This document shows, piece after piece, positions 1-6,043 of a stretch of 8,382 nt of DNA. The stretch is from Chloroflexota bacterium. Lineage in GTDB: Bacteria; Chloroflexota; Anaerolineae; Promineifilales; Promineifilaceae. Every line of letters begins with the position of its first letter. The stretch's first letter is position 1. The notes beneath the pieces were generated by a model. It was not told the origin of the DNA and ran no database searches. It was given only the letters and a program-made list of their open reading frames with translations. The stretch is taken from contig QQUD01000127.1 in the NCBI GenBank assembly GCA_008501785.1, positions 1-8,382 of the forward strand. The letters are read 5' to 3'. A program made the translations under genes and the position numbers.

Positions 1-309
1 GACAGTCTGACTTTGTTGAATTATAAGGTGCTTGAGGCGGCAAATGGTCGTGAAGCATTAGCGATTTTGAAAACAAAACCTGATGAAATTGCTTTGGTAT
101 TAAGTGATGTTGTTATGCCTGAGATGGGGGGTATCGCCCTATTTCAGGCCATGGAGCAGCAAAACCTAAGCATACCGGTTGTGCTGCTAACCGGACATCC
201 GCTCAGTAAAGACATGAAATCCTTACAAGAGCTTGGTCTGGCTGGATGGTTACCTAAGCCAACTGTTTTGGAAACGCTGAGTCAGTTACTATCACGGGTT
301 CTAGCTTGA
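1..309 (+). CDS. Response-regulator receiver (REC) domain, C-terminal end of a gene truncated by the window edge
   Basis: The frame is open from base 1 (Asp-Ser-Leu-Thr precede the first TTG at 13) and ends at TGA 307-309, so the gene starts outside the window. The visible 102 residues are the C-terminal four fifths of a CheY-like receiver: helix 1 and strand 2 (LNYKVLEAANG), the phospho-acceptor Asp in LSDVVMPEMGG (codon 106-108), the conserved switch Thr in VVLLTGHP and the conserved Lys-Pro pair in WLPKP. The acidic pair of strand 1 is lost upstream. No output domain follows, since the protein ends about 16 residues after the Lys. It is therefore either the last domain of a hybrid histidine kinase or a single-domain CheY-like regulator; the sequence style is typical of hybrid-kinase C-terminal receivers. 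It is cytoplasmic, and it would accept phosphate from a His on its own or a partner kinase. The family call is firm and the parent architecture is inferred. Confidence 0.85.
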   Translation, partial: DSLTLLNYKVLEAANGREALAILKTKPDEIALVLSDVVMPEMGGIALFQAMEQQNLSIPVVLLTGHPLSKDMKSLQELGLAGWLPKPTVLETLSQLLSRVLA

Positions 310-495
310 TAGCTTCCTGCCTATGAATCATAGCAAAGTGGCAGCTGCACAAAAATGAATGTCCCGTTACCTGGTATAGATTCGATTTGATGCACTACGG
401 AGTTCGGCGGTGCGTTCATGCATGGATGGTAGTGGGAACTGGCAATTGCAGGTTTTCTAGTCTCTCGTCTCTAATCTACAATCTCCAGGAACAGC
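310..495. other. Intergenic spacer between convergent genes
   Basis: This spacer lies between the stop codons of the receiver gene (+) and the methyltransferase gene (-). I see no ORF with coding character and no strong GC stem followed by a T tract. It contains a palindromic octamer CATGCATG at 417-424, a near-palindromic GTGGCAGCTGCAC around 340-352, and the 7-bp-period array listed separately at 459-486. Confidence 0.5.
459..486. repeat. Degenerate 7-bp tandem array (4 units)
   Basis: Four consecutive heptamers are visible: AGTCTCT, CGTCTCT, AATCTAC, AATCTCC. The consensus is roughly (A/C)(G/A)TCT(C/A)(T/C). The array lies in the spacer between convergent genes. It has the same period as the array at 6794-6828, with a different core (TCT instead of TCC), so the two look like members of one class of intergenic heptamer repeats. 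No function is evident. Confidence 0.55.
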
Positions 496-1245
496 CTATC
501 GTTGATATAAAAGGGAAATCTGCACGATTTCTTTGACGATAATTTCCTGATCGGGAACAGGGCTGTGCATGAGGGATTCAATTTGCATGGCGACTAAATC
601 TTCGAGGTAGGCAGCACTCCATTCGTCAGCTAAAAATTGGCGCAAATCGGATAGGGTGTCGAAGTAGGTAATAAAGGCGAACGTTTCTGCGGATTGGAGA
701 TGGTAGATGTGTTGGGAAACGCCTGCACTGAGCGCAGCCGAAGTGACCGTTTCCAACGCCTCATCCGCCAACAGATAGGCATCATAATCACTGTCTTCAC
801 GCACCCAACCGACCAGATGATGTTCATCTGCCAGCCGGACAGTGATCGGGGCTGGCTCACTAATCGGGTGCATATCAATTAGGCAGCCACCGGGAGCCAA
901 TAAGCTGCAAATTTGCTTCAGAGCATGAACCATGCTCTCAGGTTCCATTCATCACAATGACCAGGCGAGAATCACCAGATCATACGGCTGTGCCGCAGGG
1001 AAATCTTCCAGCGCCGCAACGTGATAATGGACGTGGGTTTCATTTTCAGAGGCCAACTCGAATGCACGTTCGATTTTTGATTCGTTGGGGTCGATGGCGT
1101 CAACATGTGCCGCCTGGGCGGCGTATTTGCGGGTGATACGGCCGTTACCGCACCCCACTTCCAATACCCGCTTGCCCTCAAACCCACCAGCCAGCTCGGT
1201 TAATGCTTTTAATTCTTGATCAATGGGATCGTATCGGAATGCCAT
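496..1245 (-). CDS. Class I SAM-dependent methyltransferase with two adjacent in-frame UGA codons (candidate tandem-selenocysteine protein)
   Basis: Translating from ATG 1245-1243 gives 97 residues, then UGA (954-952) and UGA (951-949), then 150 more residues in the same frame to TAG at 496-498: 249 codons, a normal size for a Rossmann-fold methyltransferase. An in-frame TGA five codons upstream fixes the start; no good Shine-Dalgarno is seen. SAM motif I is VLEVGCGNG (residues 27-35), the acidic end of strand 2 is in DAIDPNE (Asp52), strand 4 is YDLVILAWSL (88-97), and the post-IV loop and helix LLAPGG (115-120) lie after the UGAs. Neither half is a complete methyltransferase: the first has the SAM site, the second has strand 5 and the C-terminal part. 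The UGAs fall right after strand 4, where class I enzymes place catalytic or substrate residues, and a SECIS-like hairpin follows. Alternatives are a pseudogene with a double stop, or two polypeptides made by termination-reinitiation at TGATGAATG. The substrate is unknown. The fold is certain; selenocysteine is an inference. Confidence 0.75.
726..745. repeat. Dispersed-repeat-like 20-mer inside the methyltransferase gene
   Basis: The 20-mer CACTGAGCGCAGCCGAAGTG closely resembles the family with core CTGAGCG(C/A/T)AG(T/C)CGAAG that, from memory, is scattered through many Chloroflexota and cyanobacterial genomes, usually between genes. Its ends are complementary (CACT/AGTG). Read on the plus strand it gives the hallmark peptide ERSRS. 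In the methyltransferase it encodes Thr-Ser-Ala-Ala-Leu-Ser in frame, without breaking the gene. It may be an in-frame repeat insertion or a chance match. Confidence 0.4.
920..954 (-). promoter_or_regulatory. Candidate bacterial SECIS element: UGA-UGA plus downstream hairpin
   Basis: On the mRNA (minus) strand the two UGA codons (954-949) are followed by 10 nt and then a perfect 8-bp stem AGAGCAUG / CAUGCUCU (938-931 with 927-920) closing a GUU loop (930-928). The loop begins 18 nt after the second UGA and 21 nt after the first. In E. coli fdhF the apical stem starts 11 nt after UGA, the loop begins 18 nt after it, and G-U in the apex contacts SelB; here the apex reads GGUUC. The match in distance, stem length and loop is seen directly, while function as a SECIS is inferred. 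The same bases encode Glu-Ser-Met-Val-His-Ala-Leu, so the hairpin lies inside the coding sequence, as bacterial SECIS elements do. Confidence 0.5.
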
Positions 1246-1287
1246 GTAGCCAGTGTATCATTGCCTGCTTCTATTGACACATTTTAT

Positions 1288-1302
1288 TCCCGGTTTACGG
1301 GA
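1288..1302 (-). terminator. Weak hairpin downstream of the hybrid kinase gene
   Basis: TCCCG (1288-1292) and CGGGA (1298-1302) are perfect inverted arms around a 5-nt loop. In the minus-strand transcript the stem is followed by AUAAAAU, which is not a proper U tract. It sits 63 bp past the kinase stop and 43 bp before the methyltransferase start, so it could attenuate read-through between them. The stem is only 5 bp, and an intrinsic terminator is not established. Confidence 0.2.
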
Positions 1303-1320
1303 TCAGAGATAGGAAGTTCT

Positions 1321-1344
1321 ACGCAAAGACGCGAAGGCGCAAAG
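1321..1344. repeat. Degenerate 8-bp tandem array (3 units)
   Basis: Three octamers follow each other: ACGCAAAG, ACGCGAAG, GCGCAAAG, with a decaying fourth unit GAAGAGAA. The array occupies the 119-bp spacer between the kinase stop and the methyltransferase start, both on the minus strand. Similar CGCAAAG-type arrays recur, to my recollection, between genes in many environmental bacterial genomes. No function is evident. Confidence 0.6.
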
Positions 1345-1364
1345 GAAGAGAATATGAGCTGCGT

Positions 1365-4300
1365 TCATAACAATTTCTGAATTTCACTAATGTCAAACCG
1401 TTTCGCCAGGGCATACACCTTACGTGCAAAGGGTATGTAACGCGCATCTATTGTCTCAATATGCGCTGCCCACTCTTGAATGCGTGACATGCTGCCTAAT
1501 TGTAAAAACTGTTTAAGTTTGGCTATTTCCTCTGCTGGTGGCAGAGTAATCTGGTCATAAGCAGATTCACCATCACCTACATCATCCATTTTTTGCTCAT
1601 AAATCCAATCAAGATTGAGATGGATAGCCAGTAAGTTTGCCAGTTCTGTCAACGCGACTGGCTTTATGAGAAAGGCATCGAAGCCAGCTTCTTGGATTAA
1701 TGTCCGATCTTCTTTGGCTCCAGCTGCGGAAACGGCAATGATGGGTAAATCTGGCCGAATCAATTTCTGCCGAATCTGTTTCACTGCTTCAATTCCATCC
1801 ATCACCGGCATCCAACGATCCATCAAGATCAGGTCTGGTTGCCATGATTGCGTCAACTCAATCGCGTGTTTTCCATCTTCTGCGGCAGCTACATAAAACC
1901 CTAATGGTTCAAGCAAATCTACCAGAATTGATCGACTTGAGGGGATGTCATCTACGATTAGTAATTTATATTGTGGGCCATGATACCCAACGATCTGCCT
2001 CTCAATAACGAGGTTTTGGGAAACGGCCGTATTGCTAATCACCAGTGGAATCGTAAATGTAAAAACTGACCCTTGCCCTGGCTGACTTTGTACACTGATT
2101 TCCCCTCTCATCAATTGTAAAATTTTGTGGCTAATCGCCAATCCTAATCCTGTGCCATCACTTGGGCGTAGCGGGTTAATCACTTGCTCAAAAGGTTGAA
2201 AAACCCGGTCAATCTGATCGGGGTCAATACCAATCCCTGTATCTTTCACCTCAAATGTGAAAATTCCAGTTAATGGTTCATCCGTCAATTTCTTGATTTT
2301 CTGAATGTTTATACGCAGGTTAATACTGCCGGTATGTGTAAATTTGATCGCATTTCCTAAAAGATTTAACAAGACCTGACGCAATCTTGTTTCATCAACT
2401 TTCACCCCTATTGGCAAATCATCTGGCATCTCAATGGTGAAAGAAAGGCCTTTTGCCTTGGCTCTTGCCTGGATAACATTGGCTACGTCTTTTAAAAACG
2501 ACGCGAAACGAATGTGGGTGGGATTGAGATCCATCTTATTGGCTTCAATTTTTGCAATGTCTAAGATGTCGTTGAGCAGCGTGAGCAGGTGTTCACCACT
2601 TTTTTGAATAATATTGAGTCCATCAAGTGCGTTAAAAGGTAATGTTCGTTTTCTTAAAATTTGAGCATATCCTAAAATTGCATTTAGGGGTGTGCGCAGT
2701 TCGTGACTCATTTGGGCCAAGAAAACGCTCTTGGCCCGGTTGGCTGTTTCGGCCGTTTCTTTAGCCAGCATGGTTTGCTCAAACAAACGGGCATTACTAA
2801 TTGTCACGGCGATATAATTTGCAAGTGTACGCAGCAAACTGGCATCACTTTCATCTAAACCAGCCACTTGATCAGATTGCACGTCCAGCACACCAAGCAA
2901 CTGCCCTTCGAGCACAATAGGCACGGCAATTTCTGATCGTGTCCTCGGCAGCAGCGGGTTGGGCAACCAATGCGTCGATTTGTGAACATCGTTGACAAAT
3001 ACCACCTGTTCTGTCTGCGCTGCTCGTGCGACAAAACTAACGGCCGTATCAATCGCAATCATATGCCCTTGATCTCTGAGCATTTCGCCAATCTTGCCCG
3101 TACCGGCGGCCATCGACAGGTTTCTGTTTTGCTCATCCAGCAAATAGATATGGACATAGTAGTAGTCCAACTCCTCCTTCACCGAATTAACGATTTCTAA
3201 CAGCAATCTATCCAAATCAAGAATGCCAATCAAGTGCTCACCTATTGAGGTCATCCGTTTGAGGCGCTCTGTCCGTTCCGCGACAAGCTCTTCAAGTTGG
3301 TCGCGGTGTTTGCGTAATTCGCTTTCCGCTTGTTTCCGTTCAGTAATATCTCTGGCTACAGAAATTGCAGCAGGTTCGCCATCCAAATCGATAATAATTG
3401 AACTGATCTCGACTGGAATTATTATTCCACCTTTAGTGATATGTTCAATCTCATATACAGCACGCCGTTTTGAAAGAAGCAACGCAGCATTTGCCGGCAG
3501 TTCAAACAAACGTGCTGGCGAATCTAATTGTTGCGGTCCCATTTGACGGAATTCATCACGACTATAACCATACCGTTCACAAGCAACATCATTCACATCA
3601 TAGAATTTACTGGGCATGTCATCATCGGTAAACCCATGTAGAAAAATGGCATCATTGGCATTATTGAAGAGGTAACGATATTTTGCATCGCTTTCTTTTA
3701 ATGCTTTTTCTGCCTGTTTGCGCTCTGTGATGTCTCGGGCAATTGAAAAGACGGTTGGCTCACCGTCTAACTCAATAAAATAGGCTCTCATTTCTACCGG
3801 AAACGGCCGTCCATCCTTTGTTTTATGAACCGCTTCCATAATCATTTGATTGTTTGCTAAAATACCTCGGCGAAAAGATTCGCTTTCTTCAGGGGTAACA
3901 GGCTCAGCAAAAAATTCAACCGAATTCATTTTGAGGAATTCATCTCGACTATAGCCATATCTTTTGCAAGCTATTTCATTGACATCCAACAATATGTTTG
4001 GCGGACCCGTCCGACTAAAACGATGTACAAAAATGGCGTCATTGCCGCTGTTAAATAACCGTCGATATCTGGCTTCACTTTCCTTTAGCGCGTTTTCAGC
4101 TTTTTTTCTATCTGTAATATCTCGAATGAAACAGATAACATCTTCATTCTCACTAATAACCATACGAACTTCGAAATCACGTAAATCGCCCTTGATATCA
4201 AGCTGATATTCATAAACTTGTGTTTTGCCCGTTTTGATAATCCGTTTTAGATGCTTACGTGTTAACTGTGCTAACCAAGGAGGTAATGCATCATCTACAT

Positions 4301-5045
4301 GTTTGCCTAAAAATGTCTCTGGTGGTTGATACAGATATTCTTGATTAGTTTGTGAGTGTTCAAGAAAGATGCCATCTTTACTTAGAAAAAAAATCAAATC
4401 AGGGATGGCATCCAATATCTCTCTGTTTTTTTTCTCGCTTTGGATGAGCGCAGCTTCGGTTTTTTTTCGATCTTGTATCTCACAATTAAACTGCTGATTA
4501 ATTTTTTTAAGTTTAGTTTGGTTGTGTGCCAGAGCAACCAAGTCTCGGTAGGAGCGCAGTGCAGTGACTAATGATGTTAATAGTTGCTGATAGGTTAGCT
4601 CAGATTTGACTTTATAATCGTTAATGTCGTATTGCAATATGATGAATTCTGATGGGGTTTCGTTTGGATGACCGGTACGCAAAATGATGCGAACGAAGGT
4701 GTTTTTTATGGTTTGGCGAATGTGTTTTACGGCCGTTAATCCACTATCCTGTTTTTCCATGACCAAATCGAGAAGAATAACGGCCGTATCGGGATGCTCA
4801 TCCAACAGCTTTCTCATTTCTTTCTCGGAGTAAGCCGATAAAAACAGCAGTGATTGGCCTTCAAACTCAAAATCTTGAAATGCGGCCTTTGTAGACTGAT
4901 GCACTTCAAAATCATCGTCAACAATCATCACCTTCCAGGGTGATTTCATTTTCTGGGGGGCACTAACTTGTTTTTCTTCTGAGGAAGTATCCATATATTT
5001 ATTATCCTCAGTTAAACGAGGATCATGATCAGAAAATCTTTTCAT
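1365..5045 (-). CDS. Soluble hybrid histidine kinase, REC-PAS-PAS-PAS-GAF-HisKA-HATPase-REC
   Basis: The gene encodes about 1,226 residues with no membrane segment, so it is a cytoplasmic sensor kinase. Residue numbers here count from a GTG at 5048, but ATG 5045 is preferred because GAGG (5056-5053) sits 7 nt before it. Domains: REC1 about 38-165 (acid cluster DDD 44-46, phospho-acceptor Asp94, Thr125, and a non-canonical YKVK in place of the usual Lys-Pro); coiled coil about 172-207; PAS about 205-315; PAS 320-442; PAS 448-570, each ending in D-I-T-(D/E)-R-K; helical linker 575-600; GAF about 600-755; HisKA with phospho-acceptor His782 in SHELRTPLNA; HATPase with N-box Asn899, G1 DTGIGI (936-941), F-box FQPFEQ and G2 GTGLGL (965-970); REC2 1028-1144 with Asp1077 and Lys1129; then a short helical tail from about 1170. 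All catalytic residues are present. It probably autophosphorylates on His782 and relays to Asp1077. The N-terminal receiver suggests control by another kinase. Ligand and target are unknown, and the stop is TGA at 1365-1367. Confidence 0.95.
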   Translation of the reverse strand: MKRFSDHDPRLTEDNKYMDTSSEEKQVSAPQKMKSPWKVMIVDDDFEVHQSTKAAFQDFEFEGQSLLFLSAYSEKEMRKLLDEHPDTAVILLDLVMEKQDSGLTAVKHIRQTIKNTFVRIILRTGHPNETPSEFIILQYDINDYKVKSELTYQQLLTSLVTALRSYRDLVALAHNQTKLKKINQQFNCEIQDRKKTEAALIQSEKKNREILDAIPDLIFFLSKDGIFLEHSQTNQEYLYQPPETFLGKHVDDALPPWLAQLTRKHLKRIIKTGKTQVYEYQLDIKGDLRDFEVRMVISENEDVICFIRDITDRKKAENALKESEARYRRLFNSGNDAIFVHRFSRTGPPNILLDVNEIACKRYGYSRDEFLKMNSVEFFAEPVTPEESESFRRGILANNQMIMEAVHKTKDGRPFPVEMRAYFIELDGEPTVFSIARDITERKQAEKALKESDAKYRYLFNNANDAIFLHGFTDDDMPSKFYDVNDVACERYGYSRDEFRQMGPQQLDSPARLFELPANAALLLSKRRAVYEIEHITKGGIIIPVEISSIIIDLDGEPAAISVARDITERKQAESELRKHRDQLEELVAERTERLKRMTSIGEHLIGILDLDRLLLEIVNSVKEELDYYYVHIYLLDEQNRNLSMAAGTGKIGEMLRDQGHMIAIDTAVSFVARAAQTEQVVFVNDVHKSTHWLPNPLLPRTRSEIAVPIVLEGQLLGVLDVQSDQVAGLDESDASLLRTLANYIAVTISNARLFEQTMLAKETAETANRAKSVFLAQMSHELRTPLNAILGYAQILRKRTLPFNALDGLNIIQKSGEHLLTLLNDILDIAKIEANKMDLNPTHIRFASFLKDVANVIQARAKAKGLSFTIEMPDDLPIGVKVDETRLRQVLLNLLGNAIKFTHTGSINLRINIQKIKKLTDEPLTGIFTFEVKDTGIGIDPDQIDRVFQPFEQVINPLRPSDGTGLGLAISHKILQLMRGEISVQSQPGQGSVFTFTIPLVISNTAVSQNLVIERQIVGYHGPQYKLLIVDDIPSSRSILVDLLEPLGFYVAAAEDGKHAIELTQSWQPDLILMDRWMPVMDGIEAVKQIRQKLIRPDLPIIAVSAAGAKEDRTLIQEAGFDAFLIKPVALTELANLLAIHLNLDWIYEQKMDDVGDGESAYDQITLPPAEEIAKLKQFLQLGSMSRIQEWAAHIETIDARYIPFARKVYALAKRFDISEIQKLL
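3340..4110 (-). repeat. Tandem duplicated PAS modules within the hybrid kinase
   Basis: The second and third PAS domains (residues about 320-442 and 448-570 of the kinase) are paralogous. Matching segments include NDAIFVH / NDAIFLH, DVNEIACKRYGYSRDEF / DVNDVACERYGYSRDEF and FSIARDITERKQAEKAL / ISVARDITERKQAESEL. Similarity is visible in the DNA too (around 3550-3575 against 3938-3960, and 3643-3658 against 4028-4043). This points to a relatively recent intragenic duplication. The boundaries are approximate. Confidence 0.7.
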
Positions 5046-5125
5046 CACTAAACCTCATAACAAAGGGCTATCATGTAAAACTTGCATCATTGTTGAATTG
5101 AAATTGTGTATGTGAATCACCAGAG

Positions 5126-5154
5126 ATGGTAACAAGGGCAAAAGCGTTTGGCAA
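5126..5154 (-). promoter_or_regulatory. Possible sigma-70-type promoter for the hybrid kinase
   Basis: On the minus strand TTGCCA (5154-5149) and TACCAT (5131-5126) are separated by exactly 17 nt. They match the -35 consensus at 5 of 6 positions and the -10 at 4 of 6. The site lies about 80 nt upstream of the preferred start codon, in the 221-bp spacer shared with the divergent AhpD-like gene. This is a pattern match only. I found no equally good candidate for the divergent gene. Confidence 0.25.
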
Positions 5155-5266
5155 TATGACCCTGCGGTATGGGCAGGAATTTTATTGCAGTTATGCAAAA
5201 TTATGTAACTTTTCGTGTTTCCAAACATCTAAAGATAAAATTTAGGATACAAAAAGGGATGAGTGA

Positions 5267-5752
5267 ATGCATCAATTTAGGCGAAGAACGTATGAAAGTT
5301 TGCGTGAAATGGCTGGGGATTTATTGTGGCCACTTCGGCATCGGACACAGATTAGGCAGGCGATGCGTGGTGGACTGGTATCTCCGCAATTTCGAGAGCG
5401 GTTGATGATGGTGGTTACGGCCGTTAACGAATGCCGCTACTGTGCTTATTACCACGCCCGTGAAAGTGAACGCGTTGGCCTCCCCAAAAGCGAAATCCGA
5501 GCGCTGCTCGCCGGCGATTTGGTAAATGCGCCAGAGGAAGAACTGCCTGCGTTGTTGTATGCACAGGGGTTTGCGGAGAGAAACGGCCGTTTTGACCCCA
5601 CCGCCCACCACTCCCTGCAAACCACCTATGGCCCCACCCGTGCCGCTACCATCGAAACGGTTCTCCACCTGATACGCACCGGAAACTTACTCGGCAACAC
5701 CACCGACTGGCTAATTTTCAAACTGTCGCTGGGGCATTGGGGAGGGGCCTAA
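5267..5752 (+). CDS. AhpD-like / carboxymuconolactone decarboxylase family protein
   Basis: The product is 161 residues, a usual length for the family. ATG 5267 is chosen because AGGGA (5255-5259) lies 7 nt upstream. The AhpD signature E-x11-C-x2-C-x3-H is complete: Glu44, Cys56, Cys59 and His63 (ERLMMVVTAV followed by NECRYCAYYH). In AhpD these form a redox-active dithiol with a proton-relay Glu/His pair that reduces peroxiredoxin AhpC. Many relatives of this type are uncharacterised peroxidase or disulfide-reductase-like proteins, so the substrate is not known. The rest is all-helical, ending in NLLGNTTDWLIFKLSLGHWGG, with no signal peptide or membrane span. It stands alone, divergent from the hybrid kinase and convergent with the glucokinase cluster. 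Two ACGGCCGT palindromes lie inside it. Both active-site positions are Cys here. Family assignment is firm; peroxide defence is an inference from the motif. Confidence 0.88.
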   Translation: MHQFRRRTYESLREMAGDLLWPLRHRTQIRQAMRGGLVSPQFRERLMMVVTAVNECRYCAYYHARESERVGLPKSEIRALLAGDLVNAPEEELPALLYAQGFAERNGRFDPTAHHSLQTTYGPTRAATIETVLHLIRTGNLLGNTTDWLIFKLSLGHWGGA

Positions 5753-5786
5753 ATCACATAAACCACTTCACCTTAACAGGTTCATG

Positions 5787-5882
5787 TTACGCAGGATCAA
5801 CGCCTAGAGCAAACTGGAGTGCTATTGCAACTTCCTCACGCTGCAATAGCATCTCATCGATTGTCATTTGAATAGTTTTCAT
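5787..5882 (-). pseudogene. 31-residue ORF, possible remnant of a ribbon-helix-helix antitoxin
   Basis: ATG at 5882-5880 is preceded by AGGTG 8 nt upstream and the frame ends at TAA 5789-5787. The first 14 residues, MKTIQMTIDEMLLQ, look like the beta-strand plus first-helix start of ribbon-helix-helix (CopG/ParD-like) DNA-binding antitoxins, which commonly begin M-K-T-I-Q-(V/M)-T-(I/L)-D. The remaining residues do not resemble the expected second helix, and the protein is less than half the usual 70-90 residues. No toxin gene adjoins. It may be a decayed antitoxin truncated just where the inverted repeat begins, or a chance ORF. Confidence 0.25.
5820..5851. repeat. Perfect 10-bp inverted repeat with 12-nt loop
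   Basis: TGCTATTGCA (5820-5829) and TGCAATAGCA (5842-5851) are exact reverse complements, separated by 12 nt. The repeat lies inside the small minus-strand ORF. No T tract follows on either strand, so it is not a standard terminator. It could be a protein-binding operator, an RNA hairpin or a relic of a small palindromic element. Confidence 0.55.
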
Positions 5883-6043
5883 TTGTCACACACCTATAAC
5901 AATGTGCATAATTATCCACCTTATACTGTGTGGTCACATCTGGTTCAAATTACAAACGGTGACTCTACTGAAAAAACTCGGTTTCTTCTCTAAATTGACA
6001 CAGATTACTCGACTGTAGAAACTAAGTTTTTAATGAGTGGAAA

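Larger units (their letters stand above)
5753..6043. other. 291-bp intergenic spacer between convergent genes
   Basis: This AT-rich spacer lies between the stops of the AhpD-like gene (+) and the polyphosphate glucokinase gene (-). It holds a 31-codon minus-strand ORF and a 10-bp inverted repeat, both listed separately, and a small imperfect palindrome at 5774-5789 (TAACA...TGTTA). From about 5890 to 6043 I see nothing coding. No convincing intrinsic terminator is visible for either flanking gene; AAACTAAGTTT near 6020-6030 is a short AT-only palindrome. Confidence 0.5.

Noticed and set aside
630..882. Overlapping ORFs on both strands within the methyltransferase
   Set aside because: Their translations have no family character and they lie in shadow frames of the methyltransferase; the plus-strand one only exposes the ERSRS repeat peptide.
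949..954. UGA reassigned to Trp or Gly genome-wide
   Set aside because: The receiver gene (307-309), the hybrid kinase (1365-1367) and pdp (7690-7692) all end in TGA at the expected protein ends, so UGA is a stop in this genome.
949..954. Single sequencing error or frameshift splitting the methyltransferase
   Set aside because: The frame is the same on both sides and two separate codons are UGA; one indel or one substitution cannot produce this.
5046..5048. GTG as the start codon of the hybrid kinase
   Set aside because: It leaves only 4 nt to the GAGG Shine-Dalgarno, whereas the adjacent ATG at 5045 has 7 nt; the difference is one residue.
5169..5405. Plus-strand ORF of 78 codons starting before the AhpD-like gene
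   Set aside because: It overlaps the AhpD-like gene in another frame, lacks recognisable motifs, and the AhpD-like frame has the better ribosome binding site and full family signature.
5453..5460. AhpD-like protein as a second selenoprotein
   Set aside because: Selenocysteine-containing AhpD-like proteins are known, but here both active-site positions are Cys codons and no in-frame UGA occurs before the TAA.
5820..5851. Intrinsic terminator for the AhpD-like gene or ppgK
   Set aside because: The 10-bp stem has a 12-nt loop and no T tract after it on either strand.
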